Shown in pieces: positions 1-8,789 of a DNA stretch of 64,000 nucleotides; within the stretch, counting starts at the first letter, position 1, and every line of letters starts with the position of its first letter. The notes below the pieces were generated by a model. The model was not told the origin of the DNA. It saw only the letters and a program-made list of their open reading frames with translations, and ran no database searches. Origin of the DNA: Bacteroidota bacterium (GTDB taxonomy: Bacteria; Bacteroidota; Bacteroidia; Bacteroidales; F082). The translations under genes and the position numbers were made by a program. The stretch lies in contig JAERTD010000081.1 in the NCBI GenBank assembly GCA_016845175.1, positions 62,001 to 126,000 on the forward strand. The letters run 5' to 3'.

Positions 1-901
1 TATCCAGTGTTAGTCCCAGATCTGCATTTAAGGTATACTGCATCATTTTCTCATACGGCTGACGCGGTTTAATGATGACTTTATCCTCCAAAGAGCGGAG
101 TTGGATTGTCTGCTTGAGTATGGGTATTACATCCCCGTCGCCAACGATTAGCAATACCGCATCCTCTATCAAAGATATGGCTTCCACCAATTCCTCTGAA
201 CCTCTGTCCATATTTATTCCGGAACCTTGTAAGATGAGTATTTTCTTGTCCTCAGGTAATTTCAGGGCTTTTCTGTCCAGACTTTTGCTTAGTTTACGGC
301 CGGGAGGTATATTTCTGACTACCTCTGGCCTTTTTCCATAGTCTTTTTCGAATAGAGAGGCAATGGAATCGTTAACCGTAATCACATGCTTAAGTTTCGG
401 AAAGATGGATTGTTCAATTCTTTTCCAGATGCGCTGCACCGACGGTCGGCTAACCAATTCAGGAACCTCTGTAAAGTACTCATGACTATCATAAACCAGT
501 GGCAGATTCCAGATTTTTGATATCAGATAGTTGGGGAGCAAGGTGTCAAGATCGTTGGATACTAACAGTTCTTTATTTCTGAGGAACAAAAGTAAGAACA
601 AGCGGATATTGTATTCAGCATAAAACCAGGGCCCCGACTCAAAGAATAGCTTCATGCGGTGGGAGCGATAGGACCGTTTATCCATTGGAGGGCTCTTTTT
701 TTGAACCCGACCAACAAGCAACACATCAAAACCCATAACAGTTAACGAGGTACATACCTTATGTACCCTCTGGTCGGTGACCAGGTCATTAATTACCGAA
801 ACGATAACTTTTTTTCCTGAATTATTTACTTTGGTTTGATGCAATTTTTTGGCCTTATTATTATAACCAGAATAGTGTGGCTTTATTGCTTCAACAGGCA
901 T
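1..901 (-). CDS. Glycosyltransferase, GT4-like (3' end beyond window)
   Basis: Reading the minus strand from an ATG at 901 gives about 300 codons without a stop, running off the left edge, so the C-terminus is missing. The frame looks like a GT-B fold glycosyltransferase. An N-terminal half carries VSNDLDTLLPNYL and VYDSHEYFTE, as in Rossmann-type acceptor domains. A second half carries ILQGSGINMDRG and LLIVGDGD, typical of the nucleotide-sugar domain of GT4 enzymes. It would transfer a sugar from an activated donor onto an envelope glycan or lipid; donor and acceptor cannot be told. In-frame upstream ATGs hit stops quickly, which supports 901. It is divergent from murB. Confidence 0.8.
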   Translation of the reverse strand, partial: MPVEAIKPHYSGYNNKAKKLHQTKVNNSGKKVIVSVINDLVTDQRVHKVCTSLTVMGFDVLLVGRVQKKSPPMDKRSYRSHRMKLFFESGPWFYAEYNIRLFLLLFLRNKELLVSNDLDTLLPNYLISKIWNLPLVYDSHEYFTEVPELVSRPSVQRIWKRIEQSIFPKLKHVITVNDSIASLFEKDYGKRPEVVRNIPPGRKLSKSLDRKALKLPEDKKILILQGSGINMDRGSEELVEAISLIEDAVLLIVGDGDVIPILKQTIQLRSLEDKVIIKPRQPYEKMMQYTLNADLGLTLD

Positions 902-958
902 TCTGATATCAAAATAAAAGAAAGATTTATCCACATAAAGGTTGCATGTATTTTTATT

Positions 959-966
959 TAACTTTG
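959..966 (+). promoter_or_regulatory. -7 promoter box of murB
   Basis: TAACTTTG matches the Bacteroidota -7 consensus TAnnTTTG. It ends only 7 bases before the murB ATG at 974, so the mRNA would have almost no 5' leader. No convincing -33 TTTG was found at the usual spacing. Confidence 0.6.
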
Positions 967-973
967 GTTTAAG

Positions 974-1984
974 ATGTACATCAAGAAAAATATTTCACTG
1001 AAAGCGTATAACACATTTGGCATCAATGCAAAGGCTAAATTTTTTACTGAAATTCGTCACCATGGCATACTGAAACAGCTTTATGTCAGCGGTATTACAG
1101 GGATAAAACCATTGCTCATCCTTGGCTCAGGAAGTAATGTGCTTTTTTCAGGAAATTATGATGGGTTGGTATTGTTGAACAATACCCGTGGTATGCTGGT
1201 TCTTGAAGAAGATGAGGAACAGGTATTAGTGGAAGTCAGTAGCGGTGAATCCTGGAGTGACTTTGTGGATTATACCTTGGATAAAGCCTGGTATGGGTTA
1301 GAGAATCTTAGCCTGATTCCAGGTACCGTTGGCGCTGCTCCCATTCAAAATATTGGAGCCTTTGGTTTTGAAGTGAAAGATTTTATCTCAGAAGTAAAAG
1401 CATTTGACCTGGATACCGGGAGGATAAGAAAATTCTCCAATGAAGATTGTGAGTTTACCTATAGGAACAGCATTTTTAAGTCGAAATATAAGGGGAGGTT
1501 TTTCATTTTGAGTGTCAGTTTCATTCTTTCCAAAAAGGCTGAACCCAAAATTGATTATGGTAGGCTCAAAGCAGAACTTGAAGGGATTGATCCCATCACA
1601 CCAATAGATGTGAGCCAGGCGGTCAAAAATGTGAGACGCTCAAAATTACCTGATCCTGAAGACCTCAATAATGCCGGCAGTTTTTTTAAGAATCCTGAAG
1701 TTGATCCTGCTGTTGCCGAGGACTTACGCAAGCAATATCCTGATATGCCGGTCTATCCAACAGCTAATCAAAAAATAAAACTGGCAGCGGGTTGGTTAAT
1801 AGAACATGCAGGCTGGAAGGGTAAAAAAATGGGTAAGGTAGGTGTTCACAAGAATCAGGCTCTTGTCCTTATAAATTACGGAGGTGCCAGTGGTAGTGAT
1901 ATTCTTAATTTATCCGCTGAAATTGGACAAAGTGTTTTCAGAAAGTTTGGAGTGGAGTTAGAACCTGAGGTGAATATCATTTAA
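974..1984 (+). CDS. murB: UDP-N-acetylenolpyruvoylglucosamine reductase (MurB)
   Basis: Cytoplasmic FAD enzyme that reduces UDP-GlcNAc-enolpyruvate to UDP-MurNAc with NADPH, the second committed step of peptidoglycan synthesis. The 336 residues begin with the family's SLKAYNTFGI motif. The FAD-binding segment LILGSGSNVLF is near residue 50 and IPGTVGAAPIQNIGAFG near 116-131. The catalytic set is complete: Arg164 in YRNS, Ser236 in NAGSFFKNP and Glu332 in EPEV. It is of the longer E. coli-like (type I) form. It stands alone, convergent with the DsrE gene 4 bases downstream. MurA, which makes its substrate, lies at 49-50 kb in this window. Confidence 0.97.
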   Translation: MYIKKNISLKAYNTFGINAKAKFFTEIRHHGILKQLYVSGITGIKPLLILGSGSNVLFSGNYDGLVLLNNTRGMLVLEEDEEQVLVEVSSGESWSDFVDYTLDKAWYGLENLSLIPGTVGAAPIQNIGAFGFEVKDFISEVKAFDLDTGRIRKFSNEDCEFTYRNSIFKSKYKGRFFILSVSFILSKKAEPKIDYGRLKAELEGIDPITPIDVSQAVKNVRRSKLPDPEDLNNAGSFFKNPEVDPAVAEDLRKQYPDMPVYPTANQKIKLAAGWLIEHAGWKGKKMGKVGVHKNQALVLINYGGASGSDILNLSAEIGQSVFRKFGVELEPEVNII

Positions 1985-1988
1985 CTTA

Positions 1989-2324
1989 TTACCAAACCAT
2001 GGGCACGTATCCACTTTTAATGAGCTTCGAAATGTTTTCTCCTACATAATCAACTTTTACACCGATTCCCTCAATTTTCGCTGATAAATCCGAAGCATCC
2101 GATAAGAACCTACATGCCACGGCCTCATGGCCCAGATCTTGATAGGTCTGCAATTTTTCCTGAAGTTCCTTATCTTCAACGATCAGGGCCTCGGCAGGTC
2201 CGAAGATGATTATTTTGACATCTTCCATCCAACCGTGTAACAGTGCATTTATTGCATACATAAGACCAGTTCGGGCTTTCTCACGCTCACCAGTACTAAT
2301 AATGACTACTAGTTTATCATTCAT
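1989..2324 (-). CDS. DsrE-family protein
   Basis: A 111-residue soluble protein starting MNDKLVVIISTGERE, which fits the DsrE/DsrF-like fold: beta strand, a GEREKARTGLMYA loop-helix, then KIIIFGPAE. Family members include sulfur-relay subunits and many uncharacterised single-domain proteins. A single cysteine in AVACRF could be the equivalent of a persulfide-carrying residue, but that is inference. The ATG at 2324 is preferred over an upstream in-frame ATG at 2360 because it follows the stop of the preceding gene by one base, and homologues start at this strand. It is the last gene of the aquaporin/DUF4440/DsrE run. Confidence 0.8.
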   Translation of the reverse strand: MNDKLVVIISTGEREKARTGLMYAINALLHGWMEDVKIIIFGPAEALIVEDKELQEKLQTYQDLGHEAVACRFLSDASDLSAKIEGIGVKVDYVGENISKLIKSGYVPMVW

Positions 2325-2325
2325 A

Positions 2326-2787
2326 TTATACAGCAGCTTTGGCAGAAGAGGTGTGGTCATGTACTATCCGCCAACCTTCTGCAGTTTTCCTGAAAATCAA
2401 AGAAAATAGTCCCCAGGGCTCATCTGTTTCCCTTTTGAGTCTCCATGTACCAAAAACCAGAGCAGCATCATCAGACAGAATTTGTATATCAATACCAGAA
2501 AAACTAAGTATTCCCATGGCTTTTTTGTCAGGGTAGCCTTTCTGATAGCTTTCCAGAGTGGTTTGCCAGCCGTAATTTATATGTCCGCCACTGGCAAAGC
2601 GGAGAGAATCCGCCTGCCAATAGCCGTTCATATATTGTTTCAGATCACCTGCATTCCATGCCTGTTCTTGCTCATGTAGTACAGACATAATATTTGCTTC
2701 GATTTCCTTCTGATTGATTGGCTGCTGTTGATGACAAGCACAGAAACTAAAGAGCAACAGACTAACCAGGACTGTGTTTTTAATCAT
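2326..2787 (-). CDS. DUF4440/SnoaL-like lipoprotein
   Basis: 153 residues: an N-terminal hydrophobic signal ending in a probable lipobox (Cys18, in FCAC), then an NTF2-like cone-fold domain. The domain opens with the DUF4440 pattern EQEQAWNAGDLKQYMNGYW and ends with WGLFSLIFRKTAEGWRIVHDHTS, the usual C-terminal strands. Members range from isomerases to ligand-binding or ketosteroid-type proteins, so no reaction is assigned. It is likely exported and lipid-anchored. It starts 6 bases after the aquaporin stop and ends 1 base before the DsrE start, so the three genes are very likely one transcript. Confidence 0.85.
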   Translation of the reverse strand: MIKNTVLVSLLLFSFCACHQQQPINQKEIEANIMSVLHEQEQAWNAGDLKQYMNGYWQADSLRFASGGHINYGWQTTLESYQKGYPDKKAMGILSFSGIDIQILSDDAALVFGTWRLKRETDEPWGLFSLIFRKTAEGWRIVHDHTSSAKAAV

Positions 2788-2793
2788 CGGATC

Positions 2794-3486
2794 TTATTTT
2801 TCTTCAAAAAAAGCTTTATAAACGATACCGGCAATTATGGCACCTATGATAGGAGCTACCCAGAACAACCATAGCTGACCCAAAGCCCAGTCACCCACAA
2901 ATAATGCCTGGCCAGTACTACGAGCCGGGTTAACGGAGGTATTGGTAACCGGAATACTAATCAAATGTATTAGGGTAAGGGCGAAACCAATGGCTACGCC
3001 AGCTAAGTATTTGGGTGCACGTTTATCTGTTGCTCCAAGGATAATGATCAAAAAGAAGAAGGTCAGTACTACTTCTGCCACCAAAGCAGCAATCATGGAG
3101 TAGCCTCCGGGAGAATGCTCTCCATAGCCATTGGCAGCAAAACCACCCAGCTCAAAACCAGGTTTGCCACTGGCGATTACATAGAGGACAGCGGCGGCGG
3201 CTATGGCTGCAATAACCTGGATAACGATATAGGGTAACAACTCCTTTGCTGAGAATCTACCACCCATCCATAGTCCAATGGAAACAGCTGGATTGAAATG
3301 CCCTCCGGAAATATGACCCACAGCATATACCATGGTTAAAACTGTTAAACCAAATGCCATGGAAACTCCTGCAAAGCCAATGCCGAGTTCAGGTACTCCC
3401 GCTGCTAATACGGCACTGCCGCATCCGCCGAATACAAGCCAGAAAGTTCCAAAAAATTCAGCGCCTAATTTTTTTGATAAGTTCAT
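2794..3486 (-). CDS. aqpZ: Aquaporin Z-like MIP channel
   Basis: 230-residue integral inner-membrane water channel of the MIP family. Both signature half-helices are present: NPA at 65-67 (GHFNPAVS) and NPA at 186-188 (SVNPARST). Six hydrophobic segments flank them, and [15 protein letters not shown] starts helix 1 as in AqpZ. Length and the short loop after helix 5 favour a water channel over a glycerol facilitator (GlpF is usually longer, with a D residue after the second NPA). It is the first gene of a minus-strand run with DUF4440 and DsrE. The 138 bases upstream hold no clear -7 box. Confidence 0.93.
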   Translation of the reverse strand: MNLSKKLGAEFFGTFWLVFGGCGSAVLAAGVPELGIGFAGVSMAFGLTVLTMVYAVGHISGGHFNPAVSIGLWMGGRFSAKELLPYIVIQVIAAIAAAAVLYVIASGKPGFELGGFAANGYGEHSPGGYSMIAALVAEVVLTFFFLIIILGATDKRAPKYLAGVAIGFALTLIHLISIPVTNTSVNPARSTGQALFVGDWALGQLWLFWVAPIIGAIIAGIVYKAFFEEK

Positions 3487-3624
3487 AGTGTTGTTTTTTA
3501 GTTAAGAATTTGGCTATCAGTATAAGAGATTAGCTTGATAGCCATTTTAGAATAGCATATAATGGCTAATGTATTGAAAAAAAACGAATGCGTTTGGTGC
3601 CAGAGCCCACTCAGAAAGACGGTA

Positions 3625-4443
3625 TTAGTGGCACCAGTCTCCATAAAGTCCCGCTCGACGATCGGGCAAAAACAGCCTTTTTGCATGAGAATGTTTCACT
3701 ACAGAAAGGTCAATATCGCAGTATAAAATATCATCCAAGCCAGATTTGGCGGATGCTTTTATTTTTCCACTGGGGCTGCACACGAATGATTCTCCGGAGA
3801 AATGCAAATTGTCCTCAATACCAACCCTGTTACACAGAGCAGTAAAAAAACCATTCTGGAAAGCGGCTACCTGCATTTCAGCCTCATACAAACCACTGGT
3901 CCATTCACCTATGGCACCGGCTTGAGGAACGACCACCAATTCTGCTCCGTGGGTAGAAAGAGCCCTCATATATTCAGGAAAATGTCGGTCGTAACATATG
4001 GCCACTCCAATTTTACCAACGGAGGTATCAAATACAGGGGCCCCAAGATTGCTGGGCTTGTAATAGTCTCTCTCATGGAAGTGTTCGTAATCAGGTATAT
4101 GGACCATTCTGGTTTTGCCAATCAAACGACCATCCTTTTCAAATACAGGAGAGCAATCGTAGGTATCCTCGCCATCCAATTCAAAGATATTTAAAACCGT
4201 TACTACACCATATTCCTTAGCCAATTTTGAAAAAATCTCAGTAGTTGGTCCGGGGATGGTTTCTGCCAGCTTTTTTACATCACCCTTGGGGCGATACTGC
4301 GGATAAAATGGTTCAAAAGCCAGCTCTGCAAATACAATCAGTTCAGCACCATTCTCAGCAGCCTTGATAAAGGCTTGAATACCTCTTTTGATATTTTCTG
4401 ATTTGTTGCTGGTGGCATGTTGTTGAATTAATGCTAATTTCAT
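3625..4443 (-). CDS. Carbon-nitrogen hydrolase, N-carbamoylputrescine amidase-like
   Basis: 272-residue cytoplasmic nitrilase-superfamily enzyme. The catalytic triad is in place: Glu40 (VFAELAF), Lys110 (GKTRMVHIP) and Cys150 (AICYDRHFPEYMR). The DYEHFHERDYYKPSN segment and the C-terminal LFLPDRRAGLYGD resemble AguB-type N-carbamoylputrescine amidases and beta-ureidopropionases, which release ammonia and CO2 from N-carbamoyl amines. A polyamine role is therefore plausible but not certain, since no agmatine deiminase is nearby. It lies 14 bases downstream of the reductive-dehalogenase-like gene and probably shares its transcript. Confidence 0.82.
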   Translation of the reverse strand: MKLALIQQHATSNKSENIKRGIQAFIKAAENGAELIVFAELAFEPFYPQYRPKGDVKKLAETIPGPTTEIFSKLAKEYGVVTVLNIFELDGEDTYDCSPVFEKDGRLIGKTRMVHIPDYEHFHERDYYKPSNLGAPVFDTSVGKIGVAICYDRHFPEYMRALSTHGAELVVVPQAGAIGEWTSGLYEAEMQVAAFQNGFFTALCNRVGIEDNLHFSGESFVCSPSGKIKASAKSGLDDILYCDIDLSVVKHSHAKRLFLPDRRAGLYGDWCH

Positions 4444-4457
4444 AATGATGGTTTCGA

Positions 4458-5819
4458 TTATTGTAAGTTTTTAGGTTGTGTCCATTGGGGAGCCTCTCTT
4501 GGTTTGGGTTTTCTTCCATAGAAGATATCATCGAGTTTCAGGGCCATGGGGCGGAATGCTGATGAATTCCTGATACCAAAACGCACGAGGCCATGTAGCC
4601 AGTTGTCTGGATGAGAGTAGGGGCAAACACTCATACATCGGCCGCAATCTGTACCTACAGTACACCAAAATGTAAAACAAGCCTCCTGATTGATTTGCCA
4701 TCTTGAAACGCCATCGATATTCTCTCTGGGCTCAAAGGAAATGGCTTGACTGGGGCAGGCGTCTGCACATTTTTTACAGCCTTCACAAAAGTCGATCATG
4801 CTATAATCATGATAGGATTCGTCCTTCAGTATAGGGAGACTGGTGGTGACCACAGCAATCCTTACCCTGGGGCCAAGTGAAGGTGTCATCAACAAACCCA
4901 TCCGACCAATCTCACCAAGTCCGGCATCTTTTGCCACCAAGGGACATACAACTTCATAATTCCCGTCGATATGTGCTCGTGCTTCATAGCCCAGGGATCT
5001 TATAAAGGCAGCAACCTGAATGGCAATTATTCCTGAATCAAGGTACTGCTGAGCCGACTCCATGACGATGCTCCCTGAAGGCGCGGCATCCACCATTTCT
5101 TTACTCATTTCTACTGTAAAGGCCAGTGCATATTTATGATCATTGCTGATGGTAACATTACGTCTGTCTGCTCTTCCGCCCACCTCATATAAATGGTAGG
5201 GCTTCAATTCTGTAACACCACAGGATATGGCACCCAGTTTTTTTATCCATCCTTTAAGAAATGTGGTTATCTCCTGAGGATTACAATCAACTTGTTTCTC
5301 AGCAACAGCTCCGTTTACCTGAGACTTCATGGTGGCGATGGTTTCAAAACTGGCATCGGCGGCAGCAAATTGAAGGGGATGGTATAATGAGGACTCAGCT
5401 TTAAGTAATCCTGCCTTCGATCTAAAAAGGTCGTCCAGGGCTTTCTTTTCCGGATGCTCAGAATAATATGATTCAAATGCTTCTGTCCCAGGGATAAGCT
5501 CATTTCTTGAAAACATGGTGTGGCGCTCGTCGATCCGTAGACTTGGCATTTGCTGCTTCCAGGCTCTTTTTTGTCCCACAGGCAGCAGAAAAAGTAACAA
5601 CAATACACAAGTCATCATGATGATAGCCAGCTTAACTATCATTAGGACATCAGTGTCAGAGAACGAAAGAAATAAAAAGAGGCTGCCAATGGATAAGAAC
5701 ACAATCAGAAAGCGGTAGGCTGCAGATTTCTCATTTTCGATCAGAGAGATGACAAAAGCCGCCAGTCCAAAACCAATAGATGCCATACCCAACACTAGCA
5801 TAATAATATCCATGATCAC
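4458..5819 (-). CDS. Membrane-anchored reductive dehalogenase-like Fe-S protein
   Basis: 453 residues. Three hydrophobic segments (about 4-27, 36-52, 58-80) anchor it; there is no Tat twin-arginine signal. The soluble part ends in two iron-sulfur motifs: C345-x2-C348-x2-C351-x3-C355-P, then a cluster using C392, C395, C399 with C381 or C386 (CTVGTDCGRCMSVCPYSHP). The stretch GLGEIGRMGLLMTPSLGPRVR near 300-320 is shared by corrinoid reductive dehalogenases (RdhA) and epoxyqueuosine reductases (QueG). Tandem clusters with GTDCGxC and CPYSHP fit RdhA better. No RdhB-like anchor gene is next to it. A -7 box lies just upstream. Substrate unknown. Confidence 0.75.
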   Translation of the reverse strand: MIMDIIMLVLGMASIGFGLAAFVISLIENEKSAAYRFLIVFLSIGSLFLFLSFSDTDVLMIVKLAIIMMTCVLLLLFLLPVGQKRAWKQQMPSLRIDERHTMFSRNELIPGTEAFESYYSEHPEKKALDDLFRSKAGLLKAESSLYHPLQFAAADASFETIATMKSQVNGAVAEKQVDCNPQEITTFLKGWIKKLGAISCGVTELKPYHLYEVGGRADRRNVTISNDHKYALAFTVEMSKEMVDAAPSGSIVMESAQQYLDSGIIAIQVAAFIRSLGYEARAHIDGNYEVVCPLVAKDAGLGEIGRMGLLMTPSLGPRVRIAVVTTSLPILKDESYHDYSMIDFCEGCKKCADACPSQAISFEPRENIDGVSRWQINQEACFTFWCTVGTDCGRCMSVCPYSHPDNWLHGLVRFGIRNSSAFRPMALKLDDIFYGRKPKPREAPQWTQPKNLQ

Positions 5820-5833
5820 ACTTTCTGTTCTTA

Positions 5834-5841
5834 CAAATATA
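5834..5841 (-). promoter_or_regulatory. -7 promoter box of the RdhA-like gene
   Basis: Read on the minus strand this is TATATTTG, matching TAnnTTTG, 15 bases before the start codon at 5819. It would drive the RdhA-like gene and the hydrolase behind it. Confidence 0.55.
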
Positions 5842-5930
5842 AGCTTTTACTTCATCCTTAGGTTCGGATATCTGGCTTGCCAATCACCTGCATTCATAGG
5901 GGCATAAAAAGGTATGCATCGATATTTTTA

Positions 5931-5938
5931 TATTTTTG
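5931..5938 (+). promoter_or_regulatory. -7 promoter box of the SRPBCC gene
   Basis: TATTTTTG matches TAnnTTTG and lies 38 bases before the ATG at 5976. Confidence 0.5.
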
Positions 5939-5975
5939 AAGCTGTCTTCATTCAGAAATCAATAACCAATCTACT

Positions 5976-6413
5976 ATGAAATATACTATTGAGCTTGAAA
6001 TTTCACTGCCCCGGGAAAAGGTAATTGCATTATTTGATGATCCAGACAATTTGTATAAATGGCAAAAAGGTTTGATCAGTTTTGAACATTTGGAAGGAGA
6101 AGCTGGCAAGCCTGGTGCAACATCCAAACTGAAATACAAAATGGGTAAGAGGGAGATTGAAATGGTCGAGACCATTGTTACAAGAGATCTTCCGGATACC
6201 TTCACCGCAACCTATGAAGCCAAAGGTGTGTGGAATCTGGTGGAAAACCAATTTATTGAAAAAGATGAACAGACTACCATCTGGCAATTATCCACCGAGT
6301 TTAAAACAAAGGGTTTTATCAGACTGCTGGCCATATTCGCACCAGGAATGTTCAGGAAACAAACCCAAAAAGACATGAATAATTTCAAAACCTTTGCTGA
6401 GAGAGCTTCCTAA
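5976..6413 (+). CDS. SRPBCC-family (START/Bet v1-like) protein
   Basis: 145-residue soluble protein starting MKYTIELEISLPREKVIALFDDPDN. This is the classic opening strand and helix of the polyketide-cyclase/START superfamily, whose deep hydrophobic cavity binds lipids or small hydrophobic molecules. Later strands KMGKREIEMVETIV and TFTATYEAKGVWNLVENQF and the long C-terminal helix QKDMNNFKTFAERA complete the fold. No catalytic residues can be assigned from sequence. It has its own -7 box and is convergent with the alpha/beta hydrolase gene 15 bases downstream, so it is probably monocistronic. Confidence 0.82.
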   Translation: MKYTIELEISLPREKVIALFDDPDNLYKWQKGLISFEHLEGEAGKPGATSKLKYKMGKREIEMVETIVTRDLPDTFTATYEAKGVWNLVENQFIEKDEQTTIWQLSTEFKTKGFIRLLAIFAPGMFRKQTQKDMNNFKTFAERAS

Positions 6414-6428
6414 AATACACTGTATTTA

Positions 6429-7490
6429 TTATTTCTTAACCTTTGGCAAGATCATAAACTGTCTTGGCTTGAAATTATCAAAATAGGGTGATCCCAAATC
6501 GGGTGTTTTCCCATGAATCAGCTCGTAATATAATGGGTAAACCACAGGATGTCGGTCTTCAAATTCATGATATCCGGCAAAATAATTGTGTTCCGAACCT
6601 GCAATCTCGGTGAAATGCAGGTAGTTGGTGTTATCAGCAATGGGTTCTATGACAATGTTGCCCAGCATTTTTCCAGAAGTAAGTAAATGGGCACCTCTGA
6701 GTATCTTGTCATTTTTATTAAGTATGACATATTTATTATGTGCAAATCTGATATGTGAAAGCACATCACCATGCTCCTTTGATCTCACTGCTGGTGCATT
6801 TAGAATCATATTGTCGATGAATGGTTCCTGAAGGTACTGCCAACTGCCATTGACCACATAGTGGGTAAGAAAGTAGTTTCCCAGACTGTGGGCCAGCAAG
6901 CTAAGCTTTTGATTCTTAGCCATATTTTCAGAGCGATAGCTTTTAAGCTGTAACAACAAATTATATAGGTTTTCATTACACTTCCTTACTCTGGATAAAG
7001 AAGTGTTGAAGTTGTTGTTTTTTGCTGGCCAATCAAAAAGTATAACAGAAATATCATATCGTTTTTGGATTTTCCAGGCCCGCTGTATGGAATGCGGAAA
7101 GGATTTTCCGTGGCCGTGTACATAAAGTAGTAAGTCGCGGTCTTTCTTTAGGATGGCCAAAGCTTCCTCAACATTGCTCAATCGTTTCACAAGCCATTTG
7201 TTTCCAGAACAAGCAATCTGAAGGTAGGTCACCCTGCGGTAACTGGCTATATCGTTGGGAAAGAAAATCCCTTCTTCTTGTTCCGGGGCATAGGGGCGAT
7301 TGGTGATAACCAGAAAACTTTCCAGGCTATCAGGGATAAGACCATCTACCAGAATCAGGTTTTCCCATTCAGGTGGTTGATAACAAAAGGAATTCTGATG
7401 CTGAGCCATCAGTAGTTTTCCGGGAAGTAAAAGAAAAATGAGCAAACTGATAAAGAGCAAAGCCTTGGAATAGAAATTGTTAAAGATCAT
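6429..7490 (-). CDS. Exported alpha/beta hydrolase (DUF900-like)
   Basis: 353 residues from the ATG at 7490. This start places a hydrophobic signal peptide (MIFNNFYSKALLFISLLIF, ending at MAQ) at the N-terminus. An in-frame ATG at 7574 would add 28 polar residues ahead of the signal. The hydrolase core has LLLYVHGHGKSF (oxyanion strand), then ISVILFDWPAK, then the nucleophile elbow LLAHSLGNYF with Ser. A late His, in HFTEIAGSEHNYF or nearby, would complete the triad. DUF900 proteins are uncharacterised serine hydrolases. Probably periplasmic or outer-membrane associated; substrate unknown. It is divergent from the alcohol dehydrogenase. Confidence 0.78.
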   Translation of the reverse strand: MIFNNFYSKALLFISLLIFLLLPGKLLMAQHQNSFCYQPPEWENLILVDGLIPDSLESFLVITNRPYAPEQEEGIFFPNDIASYRRVTYLQIACSGNKWLVKRLSNVEEALAILKKDRDLLLYVHGHGKSFPHSIQRAWKIQKRYDISVILFDWPAKNNNFNTSLSRVRKCNENLYNLLLQLKSYRSENMAKNQKLSLLAHSLGNYFLTHYVVNGSWQYLQEPFIDNMILNAPAVRSKEHGDVLSHIRFAHNKYVILNKNDKILRGAHLLTSGKMLGNIVIEPIADNTNYLHFTEIAGSEHNYFAGYHEFEDRHPVVYPLYYELIHGKTPDLGSPYFDNFKPRQFMILPKVKK

Positions 7491-7671
7491 ATCGTGAATG
7501 TTGTCGGAAAGCCAGGTATAAATGTAGTCAGAATTTTTTGAAGTTCTTTGTTTCTTAGACATATGAGCTGCCATTCATCAGTATGTTGAAGGCCATATTT
7601 CGACAAACCATCAATTGCTTTCCTGCTTTAAACCTCCGGATTCCTTATCTTTAGACAAATATTAATTGGCT

Positions 7672-8772
7672 ATGAAATTTGATTTTCAGCTTCCCACAAA
7701 AATTGTTTTTGGATACGGTACCCTCAAGCAAATGGGTAAACATATCCCTTCCCATATTCAACGCATCTTGATTGTAACCGACCCCATGAGCTATGAGAGA
7801 AGTGGTGCGAAAAAAATAATAGAAGCACAATTAAGGTCATATCATGTAACTGTATTTGATCAGGTCGAAGAAAATCCATCATTTCATACCATTGATAAAG
7901 GCAGTGTTATGGCCAGGGATCAAAAAGTACAATTGATTATTGGTGTGGGAGGTGGTTCGCCCATGGATGCAGCAAAAGCCATTGCGGTCGGTTGCCATAA
8001 CCAAAAGCCTTTAATGGATTATATTCAAGGCCTTAAATTAGAAGAAAGAACTGTACCTGTTATCTGTATCCCAACCACAGCGGGCACAGGGAGTGAAGTA
8101 ACGTCATACGCTGTAATTACAGATAAAGTGAATGGAAAGAAATTATGTCTGGCTAGTCCGGAAATATATCCGGTATGTTCCATAATTGACCCGCAGCTAA
8201 CGTTATCGATGCCTGAGGATGTGTGCATTAATACAGCCATGGATGTTTTTACTCATGCCATGGAAGCCTATTTGTCCACCCTGAGTTTTCCACTGGTTGA
8301 TCGTCTTGCACTTGAGGCCATGAATCTGGTACTTGAAAACATGCAAGGAGCAATTAAAAAAAACAAGGATGCCATTACAAAGATGTCCTACGCCTCCATG
8401 TTGGCTGGTATTTGTATTAGCCAAACATCTACTATCCTTTTGCATATTATGGCCTATCCATTGAGCGTTTTTCACCATATCCCTCATGGACGAGCCAATG
8501 CCATTCTGATGCCTGCGTTTTTAGATTTTATGAAACAAAGGTCCACTGTGCCTGATAAGATGGAGAATATTGAAGAATTTTTAAAACCTCATGGTTCAGC
8601 CAAAAACTTTGTCAATGATCTGGGAATCTCAACTCAGTTAACCACTTATGGTGTTCATCCTGAAAACTTTGAGGATTATGCGAAAGAAACCATTGTGAAA
8701 GATGATATCGGCATTACACCAGCTGATGTCCGCATTGCTGACATAGTAGCGATCTATGAAAACTCTTGTTGA
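7672..8772 (+). CDS. Iron-containing alcohol dehydrogenase
   Basis: 366 residues from the ATG at 7672; an in-frame TTG at 7666 would add two. This is a group III, metal-dependent alcohol dehydrogenase of the YqhD/FucO type. NAD(P) is held by VGGGSPMDAAKA (about 95-106) and PTTAGTGSEVT (about 137-147). Metal ligands are an Asp and His in MDVFTHAMEAY and two His in SVFHHIPHGRANA. It would interconvert alcohols and aldehydes in the cytoplasm; the physiological substrate cannot be told. The sequence TATCTTTA just upstream is one mismatch from the -7 consensus. Confidence 0.92.
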   Translation: MKFDFQLPTKIVFGYGTLKQMGKHIPSHIQRILIVTDPMSYERSGAKKIIEAQLRSYHVTVFDQVEENPSFHTIDKGSVMARDQKVQLIIGVGGGSPMDAAKAIAVGCHNQKPLMDYIQGLKLEERTVPVICIPTTAGTGSEVTSYAVITDKVNGKKLCLASPEIYPVCSIIDPQLTLSMPEDVCINTAMDVFTHAMEAYLSTLSFPLVDRLALEAMNLVLENMQGAIKKNKDAITKMSYASMLAGICISQTSTILLHIMAYPLSVFHHIPHGRANAILMPAFLDFMKQRSTVPDKMENIEEFLKPHGSAKNFVNDLGISTQLTTYGVHPENFEDYAKETIVKDDIGITPADVRIADIVAIYENSC

Positions 8773-8789
8773 AAGATTTGAAACGAGTC

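Noticed and set aside
72..341. Plus-strand 89-codon frame at the left edge
   Set aside because: It lies opposite the longer minus-strand glycosyltransferase frame, which has recognisable motifs.
3498..3686. Short minus-strand frame between aquaporin and hydrolase
   Set aside because: It overlaps the hydrolase end in another frame and resembles nothing known.
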